Source: Streptomyces djakartensis (lineage in GTDB: Bacteria > Actinomycetota > Actinomycetes > Streptomycetales > Streptomycetaceae). Taken from it: 47,718 nucleotides of DNA. The notes beneath the pieces are model-generated. The model did not search any database. It worked only from the letters and a program-made list of their open reading frames with translations, and had not been told where the DNA came from. The position numbers and the translations under genes are program-made. The DNA is taken from positions 1 through 47,718 of the forward strand of contig NZ_BMWE01000035.1 of assembly GCF_014651075.1 (NCBI RefSeq), in the 5' to 3' direction. This document shows positions 7,452 through 15,203 of this stretch, piece after piece. How positions within the stretch are numbered: position 1 is the first letter of the stretch; each line of letters opens with the position of its first letter.

Positions 7452-8317
7452 GCGCCGTACCCCCACGTCCTGGCCAGTTCCTTCAGGCGTGGGGGAAGTT
7501 CCACGTCCGGGTCGGCGGTGCGTGCGGTCTGGATGCGGCCGGACTTGATGGTGCTCGACCAGTCACCGAGCTGGGGGCGGAAGGTGCCGTGGTCCTTGCT
7601 GCCGTAGTCGAGCATCCCGGGCTCCCAGGGGAGGCCGAGGTACTCGCAGACGCCCCGGGTGACCTGCTCCGGCTCGGTGGTGAGCTCCTCGTAGGTGATC
7701 ACGTGGGGGGCGAGGTTCTGCCGGGCCTCCTCGAGCTTCTCGCTGTAGTGGAGGACCTCGGCGCGCACGGCCTCGTGATCGGGGTCGGTGCGGCGGGCGG
7801 TGAGGGAGGTGACGACCGCGCCGGGGTGGCGGAGCAGCAGGATGTAGCGGGCGTGGGGCCAGCATCGGCGCAGGCGAGGCCAGATGAGCGTGTTCGGCGG
7901 GGTCTTGTCGACGATGACGTCCTTGCCGCTGCGGGTGAGTTCGAGGTGCAGCACCCGGTCCCACAGCACGTGCTCCAGCTCGTCCTTGTCGAGGTGGAGG
8001 GCGCGCATGGCCTCCGCGGTGAAGTCGCGGGAGAGGCTGACGTGCACGGTGCGCAGGTGCATCTCGTGCGGGGCGCGGACGCGGCTGTGGCTGTTGAGCA
8101 GGACGCGCAGCAGGGTCGAGCCGGAGCGCACCGACGACAGGACGAAGACCGGCGAGTCCACCAGCCGGGGGGCGAGCGGGGCGGTGTAGGTGTCGCCGGC
8201 CGGGCGGGGTCCCGGGATGGCGTCGAGCTCCCGGCGCGGTGGGCTGACCGCCTGCATCACCAGCCTTCCGCGACGCTTCAGTCCCTTGCCGATCGCGGCC
8301 ATACGCGCATCTCGCAC
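7448..8317 (-). CDS. PAPS-dependent sulfotransferase family protein
   Basis: About 289 residues. The 5'-phosphosulfate loop reads VLSSVRSGSTLLRVLLNSH, typical of bacterial sulfotransferases, and is followed by VDKTPPNT and by the 3'-phosphate-binding LLLRHPGAVVTSL. It should transfer sulfate from PAPS to a hydroxyl or amine acceptor. I chose GTG 8317 because AAAGAAAGG precedes it at good spacing; the next in-frame ATG is 8302. It has no signal peptide or membrane span. It lies alone between a terminator hairpin and the convergent ATP-grasp gene. Whether those two neighbours share a pathway cannot be told. Confidence 0.85.
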   Translation of the reverse strand: MRDARMAAIGKGLKRRGRLVMQAVSPPRRELDAIPGPRPAGDTYTAPLAPRLVDSPVFVLSSVRSGSTLLRVLLNSHSRVRAPHEMHLRTVHVSLSRDFTAEAMRALHLDKDELEHVLWDRVLHLELTRSGKDVIVDKTPPNTLIWPRLRRCWPHARYILLLRHPGAVVTSLTARRTDPDHEAVRAEVLHYSEKLEEARQNLAPHVITYEELTTEPEQVTRGVCEYLGLPWEPGMLDYGSKDHGTFRPQLGDWSSTIKSGRIQTARTADPDVELPPRLKELARTWGYGA

Positions 8318-8395
8318 GGTGACACCTTTCTTTCGCGCTGTGCGTTCCGCATCCCAGGGGGGCCGGGCGAACTGAAGGTGTCGGTAAGGCGAACC

Positions 8396-8436
8396 GGCCT
8401 GCTCACGGGCGTCCACATACCGCCCGTGAGCAGGCC
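8396..8436. terminator. Perfect 16-bp hairpin, probable terminator
   Basis: GGCCTGCTCACGGGCG (8396-8411) pairs without mismatch with CGCCCGTGAGCAGGCC (8421-8436) around a 9-nt loop. It lies 24 bp past the stop of the GH29 gene and 78 bp before the sulfotransferase start, both on the minus strand. It most likely ends the GH38-GH29 transcript. There is no U-tract on the minus strand, so an operator for the sulfotransferase is a second possibility. Confidence 0.6.
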
Positions 8437-8460
8437 TGTCACCGTTTTCCTAAACTTTCG

Positions 8461-9711
8461 TCAGAACCGGCCGGCTCCGCGGTACAGCTCCAGTTCCCCT
8501 TCCAGTTCGACGGCGAGGACCGTGGCGTGCGGGTCGAGGTCCGTCGTCGCGGGAGGCTCGATCCAGAGGATGCCCGGCGTTTCGTGCAGGCCGCCGGTGA
8601 CCCGGTGGGCCAGTTCGGTTCCGCTGCCCAGAACCGAGACCCTGCGGACCTTGCTGAGCAGGCCGCGGACGTTGGTCTCGGCGCGGGGTGCGTCGAAGAG
8701 GACGAGGTAGAGGGTGCGGCGGTCCTTGGAGAGGGTGCTCGGGCCGTAGTGATGGCCGGGCGGGAGGCCCCGTCCGGTGCCGTACACCGCCTCGGCGTGC
8801 CGGGCGATCCAGTCGCCGAGCCCCTCCAGCCGCTCCGCCTGTTCGGCCGGGATCGTGCCGTCCTCGCGCGGGCCGACGCTGAGGAGCAGGTTGCCTCCGC
8901 CGCCGATGGTCTCGGTGAAGTAGCGGATGAGCTGGTCGACCGACTTGTGGTTGTGGTCGTGGTGCTGGTGGCCCCAGGAGTCGTTGATGGTGAGGCACAG
9001 CTCCCAGGGGCCCTCGGGCGGGACCACCGGGGCGCCCTGTTCCGGCGTCGCGTAGTCGCCCTCGGAGAGCATGCGGGCGTTGAAGACGACGTCGGGGACC
9101 TCGGAGCGGATCATCGCGGCCAGTTCGGGGATACGCCACTGTTCCTCGCTGCGGTCCCACTCGCCGTCGAACCACATCAGGTCCGGCTTGTAGCGCCGGG
9201 TCAGCTCGCGGATCTGGCCGTCCCGGTAGGCCAGGAAGCGTTCCCAGGCGGCGGGGTCCTCGTCCTCGGCCGCCACCTCCGAGTAGCGGTTGTCCTCCAG
9301 CTCCGGCGGGCGGCCGGGCTTGCGGGTGGAGGCGTAGTCCGGGTGGCTCCAGTCCGAGTGCGAGTAGTACAGGCCGACCTTGAGGCCCTGCTCGCGCAGG
9401 GCGTCGGCGTAGCCGGCGATCAGGTCACGCCCCACGTTCAGGTCGCCGTGGGCGGTGTCCCACAGGGCGACGCCGTCGTGGTGGCGGCTGGTCAGCACGG
9501 CGTAGCGGGCGCCGGCCCGCGCGAAGAGCCTCGCCCAGTCGCGCGGCTCGTAGCGGGACGCCGTGAAGCGGTCGAACTGGGACATGTACTGGTCGTAGGG
9601 GACGATGTCGTCGTAGAACGACCAGGACTCCTGCACACCGTCCACGGCGTAGATGCCCCAGTGGACGAAGATGCCCAGCTTGGCGTCGGTGAACCAGGGT
9701 TGCACGGCCAT
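8461..9711 (-). CDS. GH29 alpha-L-fucosidase
   Basis: A 416-residue retaining glycosidase that removes alpha-L-fucose from oligosaccharides. Family signatures are WFTDAKLGIFVHWGIY at the N-terminus, RHHDGVALWDT (76-86) and DLMWFDGEWD (177-186), where D182 is the expected nucleophile. A C-terminal beta-sandwich follows. No signal peptide is present, so it acts inside the cell on imported sugars. The ATG lies 3 bp after the GH38 stop, so the two form one operon. Length is normal. Confidence 0.9.
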   Translation of the reverse strand: MAVQPWFTDAKLGIFVHWGIYAVDGVQESWSFYDDIVPYDQYMSQFDRFTASRYEPRDWARLFARAGARYAVLTSRHHDGVALWDTAHGDLNVGRDLIAGYADALREQGLKVGLYYSHSDWSHPDYASTRKPGRPPELEDNRYSEVAAEDEDPAAWERFLAYRDGQIRELTRRYKPDLMWFDGEWDRSEEQWRIPELAAMIRSEVPDVVFNARMLSEGDYATPEQGAPVVPPEGPWELCLTINDSWGHQHHDHNHKSVDQLIRYFTETIGGGGNLLLSVGPREDGTIPAEQAERLEGLGDWIARHAEAVYGTGRGLPPGHHYGPSTLSKDRRTLYLVLFDAPRAETNVRGLLSKVRRVSVLGSGTELAHRVTGGLHETPGILWIEPPATTDLDPHATVLAVELEGELELYRGAGRF

Positions 9712-9714
9712 GGG

Positions 9715-12700
9715 TCAGCCCCTGCGCAGCCGGAGTGTCAGGATCTGGAAGGGCCGCAGGGCGACGCGGACCCCGCCGTCGGCGATGACCGCGTCCTCGA
9801 GGGGTCGCTCCAGCAGGTCGGTGATCTGCGCGCCCGCGAGCGGGAAACCGGTGCGCAGGAGGCCCTCAGCCCGGCCGCCGCGTGACTCGTAGAGCCGTAC
9901 GACGACATCGCCGGAGGTGTCGTCGGCGAGCTTGACCGCCTCCACCGTGACGCCGTCGCCGTCGACGGAGACGACGGGTGCGGGGGCGCCCGCCGCCTCG
10001 GCCGTCCGGAGCGGGAGGTTGAGGGCGTACCCCTCGGCGACGGCGTCGTCGATCGTCGCACCGGGCAGCAGCGCGTAGGTGAAGCGGTGGCGGCCCTGGT
10101 CGGCCTCGGGGTCCGGGATGCGCGGGGCGCGTACCAGGCTGAGGCGGACGGTGGTCGTGGTGCCGCCGTCCTCGCGGACCGTGCGGGAGACGTCGTGGCC
10201 GTAGGTGGAGTCGTTGATGACCGCCACGCCGTAGCCGGGTTCGCCGATGTGCACCCAGCGGTGGCCGGAGACCTCGAAGCGGGCCGCCTCCCAGCTGGTG
10301 TTGGTGTGCGTGGGCCGCTGGATGTGGCCGAACTGGATCTCGGCGGAGGAGTGCGGGGCGCGGATGTCGACCGGGAAGGCCGCCTTGAGGATCTTCTCGG
10401 TCTCGTGCCAGTCGATGTCCGTCTCGATGTCGATCCGCGGGCTGCCGGCCCGGACGGTGATCGTCTGGGTGATCTTCGAGCCCTTGCCGAAGTCCCGCTC
10501 GACACGGATCGCGCCGATGAGCGGGTCCTGCTCCACCACGGTCACGGAGGAGGCGTCGAGGAGGTCGGTGTAGCGGTTCCTGTAGTGCTTGTCGATGTCC
10601 CAGGCGTCCCAGTAGTTGGGCAGGTCGGTGTGCAGGCGCAGCAGGTTGCCCGGCTCGGCCAGGACCTCGCGGCCGGCCCGCAGGTCGCGGACGGACGAGA
10701 GGGTGCCGTCCTCCGCGACCTCGACGCGGACCAGCCCGTTGTCGAGGACCCGGCCGTTCACCGTCACGGGCCGCGGGGGCTCGGCGCCGGTGAGGGGCGC
10801 GGAGCCGCTCGCGGGCACCTGCACGTACACCGGTGCCCCGTCGGCGGTGCGGACCACCTCGGCGCGGTCATAGGGGCTGGTGTTGAAGACGCGGGGCCCG
10901 CCCGTGCCGAGCGCGGCCACCGCCTCGGTGGTCAGCGCCCGCAGCTCCTGGGCGACGCGCGCGTACTCGGCCTCGGCCTCGCGGTGCACCCAGGCGATGG
11001 AGGAGCCGGGCAGGATGTCGTGGAACTGGTGCAGCAGCACCGTCTTCCAGAGCCGGTCCAGCCTCTCGTACGGGTAGGCGTAGTCCGGCGCGTGCAGGGC
11101 GGCCGTGGTCGCCCACAGTTCGGCCTCGCGCAGGAGGTGTTCGGAGCGGCGGTTGCCCTGCTTGGTGCGGGCCTGGGAAGTGTAGGTGGCGCGGTGCAGC
11201 TCCAGGTAGAGCTCGCCGACCCAGACGGGCGCGTCCGGGTACTCCTCGCGGGCCTTGGCGAAGAACTCGTCGGGGTGCTCGACGACGACCTTGGCGGAGC
11301 CCTCCAGGTCGGCCAGCCGGCGGGCGCGTTCCATGATCTCGCGGGTGGGGCCGCCACCGCCGTCGCCCCAGCCGAAGGGCGCAAGGGAGCGGGAGGCACC
11401 GCCCTTCTCCGAGTAGTTGCGGACCGCGCGGGACATCTCCACGCCGCTGAAGCGGGCGTTGTAGGTGTCGACCGGCGGGAAGTGGGTGAAGATGCGGGTG
11501 CCGTCGATGCCCTCCCACCAGAAGGTGTGGTGGGGGAACTTGTTGGTCTGGTTCCAGGAGATCTTCTGGGTGAGGAACCACTCGTTGCCGGCGAGCTTGG
11601 CGATCTGCGGGTAGGCGGCGTTGTAGCCGAAGGAGTCCGGCAGCCAGACGCCCTTGGTCTCGATGCCGAAGTGGTCGATGAAGAACCGCTTGCCGTGGAC
11701 GAACTGGCGGGCGACGGCCTCGCCGCCGGGCAGGTTGCCGTCGGACTCGACCCACATGCCGCCGACCGGCGCCCACTGGCCGTTCTTCACGGCCTCCTGG
11801 ATGCGGGACCAGACCTTGGGGTAGTTGTCGCGCACCCATTCGTACTGCTGGGCCTGGGAGCAGGCGAAGATGAAGTCGTCGTACTCGTCGGCCAGGGACG
11901 TGACGTTGGAGAACGTGCGGGAGGTCTTGCGCTTGGTCTCGCGGATCGGCCAGAGCCAGGCGGAGTCGATGTGGGCGTGACCGACGCCGGAGACGGTGTG
12001 CGCGCTGGCGTGGGCGGGCTTGGACAGCGCCGGCTTCAGCGCTTGGCGCACCGAGGAGGCGGAGCCGGAGACGTCGTCCAGGTCCAGCAGGTCCATCGCC
12101 CGGTCGAGCGCGTGCGCGATCTCGTGCCGGCGCGGGTCGTGCTCGCCGAGTTCCAGCATCAGCTCGCGCAGCACCTGGACGTCGAGGTCGAGGTGCCAGA
12201 CCTCCTCGTCCAGGATGGCGAGGTCGGCGGCGCGGAAGGTGTAGAGGGGCTTGTCGCCCGCGGTCAGCCTGTCCCCGAGGGGCGTGGGCTTGGAGAAGTT
12301 GTCGGCGAGGATGTCCGGGTTGGAGGCGGCCTCGACCAGGTATGCGACCGTCTCGCCGCCGGTCGCCGGGTTGGCGATCGCCACGTACTGGTTGAGGGGG
12401 TTGACGGCCTTCAGCGGGGTGCCGTCGAGGAGGTGGACCAGCGCCTCGGCCTGGTTGCCTGGCCAGTCGCCCGTGAAGCCGAGGTCGATCACGGCCTCGA
12501 CGCGGCGGCCCGCCCAGTCCTCGGGCACCCGGCCGCGCATGCGGAACCAGGTGGTGCCCCAGGGCGGGCCCCACGGGGTGCCCATCGAGAACGGCTGGTA
12601 CGAGGCGGCGGCGGCCTCCTCGAACGGGACCGGCTCCCCCGGGGCCTGCCAGGCCTCCACCTCGAAGGGGACGGTGGCCGCGTAGATCGCGGCCTTGATG

Positions 12701-12756
12701 CGCTGGTCGTGGAGGCGCTGCACGCGCTCTTCGATCCGGCGGCTTTCGTCGTGCAT
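9715..12756 (-). CDS. GH38 alpha-mannosidase
   Basis: A 1013-residue retaining, zinc-dependent alpha-mannosidase of the cytosolic/bacterial class. The zinc-site motif GHAHIDSAWLWP spans about 259-270 (H262 and D264 as ligands) and the nucleophile motif MWVESDGNLPGGE places D339 as the catalytic base. A large C-terminal beta-domain completes the usual length. There is no secretion signal, so it hydrolyses imported mannosides. GGAG stands 10 nt before the ATG, and a LacI-type palindrome lies 34-48 bp upstream. It is followed in operon by the GH29 fucosidase; mannose plus fucose points to N-glycan-like or fungal or plant glycan substrates (inference). Confidence 0.93.
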   Translation of the reverse strand: MHDESRRIEERVQRLHDQRIKAAIYAATVPFEVEAWQAPGEPVPFEEAAAASYQPFSMGTPWGPPWGTTWFRMRGRVPEDWAGRRVEAVIDLGFTGDWPGNQAEALVHLLDGTPLKAVNPLNQYVAIANPATGGETVAYLVEAASNPDILADNFSKPTPLGDRLTAGDKPLYTFRAADLAILDEEVWHLDLDVQVLRELMLELGEHDPRRHEIAHALDRAMDLLDLDDVSGSASSVRQALKPALSKPAHASAHTVSGVGHAHIDSAWLWPIRETKRKTSRTFSNVTSLADEYDDFIFACSQAQQYEWVRDNYPKVWSRIQEAVKNGQWAPVGGMWVESDGNLPGGEAVARQFVHGKRFFIDHFGIETKGVWLPDSFGYNAAYPQIAKLAGNEWFLTQKISWNQTNKFPHHTFWWEGIDGTRIFTHFPPVDTYNARFSGVEMSRAVRNYSEKGGASRSLAPFGWGDGGGGPTREIMERARRLADLEGSAKVVVEHPDEFFAKAREEYPDAPVWVGELYLELHRATYTSQARTKQGNRRSEHLLREAELWATTAALHAPDYAYPYERLDRLWKTVLLHQFHDILPGSSIAWVHREAEAEYARVAQELRALTTEAVAALGTGGPRVFNTSPYDRAEVVRTADGAPVYVQVPASGSAPLTGAEPPRPVTVNGRVLDNGLVRVEVAEDGTLSSVRDLRAGREVLAEPGNLLRLHTDLPNYWDAWDIDKHYRNRYTDLLDASSVTVVEQDPLIGAIRVERDFGKGSKITQTITVRAGSPRIDIETDIDWHETEKILKAAFPVDIRAPHSSAEIQFGHIQRPTHTNTSWEAARFEVSGHRWVHIGEPGYGVAVINDSTYGHDVSRTVREDGGTTTTVRLSLVRAPRIPDPEADQGRHRFTYALLPGATIDDAVAEGYALNLPLRTAEAAGAPAPVVSVDGDGVTVEAVKLADDTSGDVVVRLYESRGGRAEGLLRTGFPLAGAQITDLLERPLEDAVIADGGVRVALRPFQILTLRLRRG

Positions 12757-12789
12757 GAGAAGTTCTCCAGGAAGCGGGAAGAGCGGGCG

Positions 12790-12804
12790 GGAAAGCGCTT
12801 ACCA
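12790..12804. promoter_or_regulatory. LacI/CebR-type operator upstream of GH38
   Basis: GGAAAGCGCTTACCA is a near-perfect 14-bp palindrome centred on AGCGCT, the core of LacI-family operators in Streptomyces (for CebR, TGGGAGCGCTCCCA). It sits in the 56-bp gap between the GH4 stop and the GH38 start. No LacI-family gene is in the window, so the regulator must be elsewhere. Confidence 0.5.
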
Positions 12805-12812
12805 AGCGGCGC

Positions 12813-14150
12813 TCACCTAAGGTACGCGAGCCCGGGATGGACCTCGGTGTAGCCCTCGACGAGCCGGCGGGCCACGTTGACGGAGTCGACCAGCGGGTGC
12901 AGGGCGAAGGCCTTGACGGCGGTGGCGCGGGAGCCGGAGTCGGTGGCTGCCAGCACCTCGCGCTCGACGGCCTTGACCGCGCAGACCAGTCCGGTGGCGT
13001 GGCCGGGCAGCGGGTCGACGGTGACGGGGTGGGCGCCGTTGGCGTCGACGAGGCAGGGGACCTCGATGACCGCGTCCGTGTCCAGGACCGACAGGGTGCG
13101 CTGGTTGCGGACGTTGAGGATCAGCGTGGTGCGCTCGTCCCGGGCGATCGCCCGCATCAGCGCCAGGGCGACCTTCTCGTAGCCGCCGGACAGGTCGTCC
13201 TCGTCGCGTTCACCGGCGCCCGCGCTCTCGCGGTTCTCGGCCATGTAGGTGGCCTCGCGCTCGGCCCGGGTCCGGTCCCACACCTTCAGGGCGGGGGCGT
13301 CCGGGTTCTGCATCTCGGCGTAGAAGCGGGCCTGCTGGTCGCGCAGGAAGGCGCCGCGGGTCTTCTCGGCCTGCTGGTAGGCGCGGACGGCTTCCCGGTT
13401 GAAGTAGTAGTAGTGCAGGTACTCGTTGGGGATCGCGCCCAGGGACCGCAGCCAGTCGGCGCCGAAGAGCTTGCCCTCCTCGAAGGAGCCGAGCAGGTCG
13501 GGGTCGGCGAGCAGGCGCGGGAGCTCGTCCCGGCCGGCGACGCGCAGGCCGCGCACCCAGCCGAGGTGGTTGAGCCCGACGTAGTCGATCCACGCCTCGT
13601 TCGGGTTCGCGCCGAGCACCCGGGCGATGCGGCGGCCGAGGCCGACCGGGGAGTCGCAGATGCCGATGACGCGGTCGCCGAGATGGCGGGACATCGCCTC
13701 GGTGACCAGTCCGGCCGGGTTGGTGAAGTTGATGACCCAGGCGTCGGGCGCGAGCCGTGCCACCCGCCGGGCGATGTCGACGGCGACGGGGACCGTGCGC
13801 AGGCCGTAGGCGATGCCGCCGGCGCCGACGGTCTCCTGGCCCAGCACGCCCTCGGCCAGGGCCACCCGCTCGTCGTCCGCGCGGCCCTGGAGGCCGCCGA
13901 CGCGGATCGCGGAGAAGACGAAGTCGGCGCCGCGCAGCGCCTCGTCGAGATCGGTGGTGGCGGTGACCTCGGGCGCGTCGGGGACACCGGCCGCCTGCTC
14001 GGCGAGGACACGTGTCACCGCCGACAGCCGCCCGGCGTCCAGATCGTGCAGGACGACGTGCGTCACCCGGCCCTCGGCGTGGTCCCGAAGGAGCGCCCCG
14101 TACACCAGCGGCACGCGGAAGCCTCCGCCGCCGAGAATCGTCAGCTTCAC
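12813..14150 (-). CDS. GH4 family NAD/metal-dependent glycosidase (6-phospho-beta-glucosidase-like)
   Basis: A 445-residue GH4 enzyme, which cleaves glycosides by NAD-driven oxidation and elimination. It begins KLTILGGGGFRVPLVYGAL, the NAD-binding fold. INFTNPAG (140-147), GICDSPVG (163-170, Cys as metal ligand) and GLNHLGW (192-198, His as metal ligand) follow. GTG 14150 has GGAGG at 6 nt. The motif after Cys reads DSP, not the NxP usual in characterised 6-phospho-beta-glucosidases. The neighbouring importer is of ABC type, which brings in unphosphorylated sugars, so a non-phosphorylated substrate is possible. It probably shares control with the DeoR regulator just upstream. Confidence 0.85.
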   Translation of the reverse strand: MKLTILGGGGFRVPLVYGALLRDHAEGRVTHVVLHDLDAGRLSAVTRVLAEQAAGVPDAPEVTATTDLDEALRGADFVFSAIRVGGLQGRADDERVALAEGVLGQETVGAGGIAYGLRTVPVAVDIARRVARLAPDAWVINFTNPAGLVTEAMSRHLGDRVIGICDSPVGLGRRIARVLGANPNEAWIDYVGLNHLGWVRGLRVAGRDELPRLLADPDLLGSFEEGKLFGADWLRSLGAIPNEYLHYYYFNREAVRAYQQAEKTRGAFLRDQQARFYAEMQNPDAPALKVWDRTRAEREATYMAENRESAGAGERDEDDLSGGYEKVALALMRAIARDERTTLILNVRNQRTLSVLDTDAVIEVPCLVDANGAHPVTVDPLPGHATGLVCAVKAVEREVLAATDSGSRATAVKAFALHPLVDSVNVARRLVEGYTEVHPGLAYLR

Positions 14151-14211
14151 CGGGTTCCTCCGATTCGGTGGGCCACGCGCGGCACGTCGTGACGACCAGG
14201 CACGCGCCACC

Positions 14212-14227
14212 TGCTTGAACTTGCTTG
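14212..14227. promoter_or_regulatory. Candidate DeoR operator at GH4 promoter
   Basis: TGCTTGAACTTGCTTG carries TGCTTG twice with a 10-bp period, 60 bp upstream of the GH4 start. A similar TGCTC direct repeat with the same period lies in the deoR-pfkB intergenic region (15091-15106). DeoR/GlpR proteins commonly bind direct repeats with this helical spacing. Assignment to this regulator is inference. Confidence 0.38.
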
Positions 14228-14289
14228 CTGTCCGCTGAGCGGCCGGGCGGCCCGAGCCAGGCACTGCCCCGCCCCGGCCGGAGGAGGGT

Positions 14290-15075
14290 TCACGTCTGCA
14301 CCCTTCCCGCCACGACGACCTCGACGCCCGCCTCCTGCAAGGACGCGCGCGTCACCATGTCGACCGGCTCGTTCGTCACCACCACGTCCAGGTCCTCGGG
14401 ACCGCAGACCTTCGCCATCCCGTGCCCGGGGAACTTCGCCGCGTCGGCGAGCAGGACGACCTTGTCGCCCGCCTTGATCATGGCCCGCTTCACCGGCACC
14501 TCCACGACCGTCGTGTCCATCACGTGCCCGCCGGGCCGCACCCCGCTGGTGCCGAGGAAGAGCCAGTCGGCGTGCAGCTGGCGCAGGTTGTCCTCGGTGA
14601 GGAAACCGACCAGGGAGCGGTACTCACGGCGGACCATGCCGCCGAGCAGGACCAGCTCGATGCCCTCGTCGTCGGCGAGTTCCTCGTAGACCACCAGGTT
14701 GCTGGTGATCACGGTGAGCCGGCGGCCGTGCAGCTGCCTGGCCAGGCGGTAGGCGGTCGTCCCGATGTCCAGCAGCACCGACTGGCCGTCGCTGATCATC
14801 GCCGCGGCGCGCTCCGCTATGGCGTCCTTGTCGGCGACGCGCACCTCCGCGACCTCGGCGAAGGGCTGGTCGCCCTCCTCGACCACGGCACCGCCGTGCA
14901 CGCGGGTGAGCAGTCCGTCTTCTTCAAGTTTGACCAGGTCACGCCTGACCGTGGCGGGGCTCACGCCCAGCTGCTCGGAGAGATCGGTCACGGCCGCGGG
15001 CCCGCCGGCGCGCAGGGCCCGCAGGATGAGTTGGTGTCGTCGTTCTGCCAGCACGGCGTGAACAGTACTCGTCAT
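14290..15075 (-). CDS. DeoR/GlpR-family sugar-operon repressor
   Basis: A 261-residue repressor. The N-terminal winged helix reads VTDLSEQLGVSPATVRRDLV with the wing LLTRVHGGAV. The sensor domain has the classic SVLLDIGTTAYRLAR, ITSNLVVYEEL and ADAAKFPGHGM stretches that bind phosphorylated sugars in DeoR proteins. ATG 15075 is chosen over an upstream in-frame TTG. It is divergent from the PfkB kinase, importer and GH2 genes and followed by GH4, GH38 and GH29, so it is the obvious local regulator. The inducer may be the product of the PfkB kinase next door. Confidence 0.9.
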   Translation of the reverse strand: MTSTVHAVLAERRHQLILRALRAGGPAAVTDLSEQLGVSPATVRRDLVKLEEDGLLTRVHGGAVVEEGDQPFAEVAEVRVADKDAIAERAAAMISDGQSVLLDIGTTAYRLARQLHGRRLTVITSNLVVYEELADDEGIELVLLGGMVRREYRSLVGFLTEDNLRQLHADWLFLGTSGVRPGGHVMDTTVVEVPVKRAMIKAGDKVVLLADAAKFPGHGMAKVCGPEDLDVVVTNEPVDMVTRASLQEAGVEVVVAGRVQT

Positions 15076-15090
15076 TCTCAATCATTTCTA

Positions 15091-15106
15091 TGCTCAGTTC
15101 TGCTCG
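15091..15106. promoter_or_regulatory. Candidate DeoR operator between deoR and pfkB genes
   Basis: TGCTCAGTTCTGCTCG repeats TGCTC with a 10-bp period in the divergent promoter region. It resembles the 14212 site (shared pattern TGCTY-N5-TGCTYG). A TTGACC hexamer directly adjoins it on the plus strand (15111-15116), suitable as the -35 of the kinase/transport operon, though no convincing -10 follows. Confidence 0.38.
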
Positions 15107-15203
15107 GGTATTGACCAATCTCTCCGAGCGGCGCACGATTCCGGTCACTGAAATGAAGAGTTTTGACGATCTCCGTCGAAGCCGTGAGCGAGAGGACACA
15201 TCC

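Noticed and set aside
4565..8317. A biosynthetic gene cluster built on the phosphopantetheinyl transferase, ATP-grasp and sulfotransferase genes
   Set aside because: No carrier protein, synthase, cyclodipeptide or RiPP precursor was seen and the genes point in conflicting directions, so a cluster is not supported.
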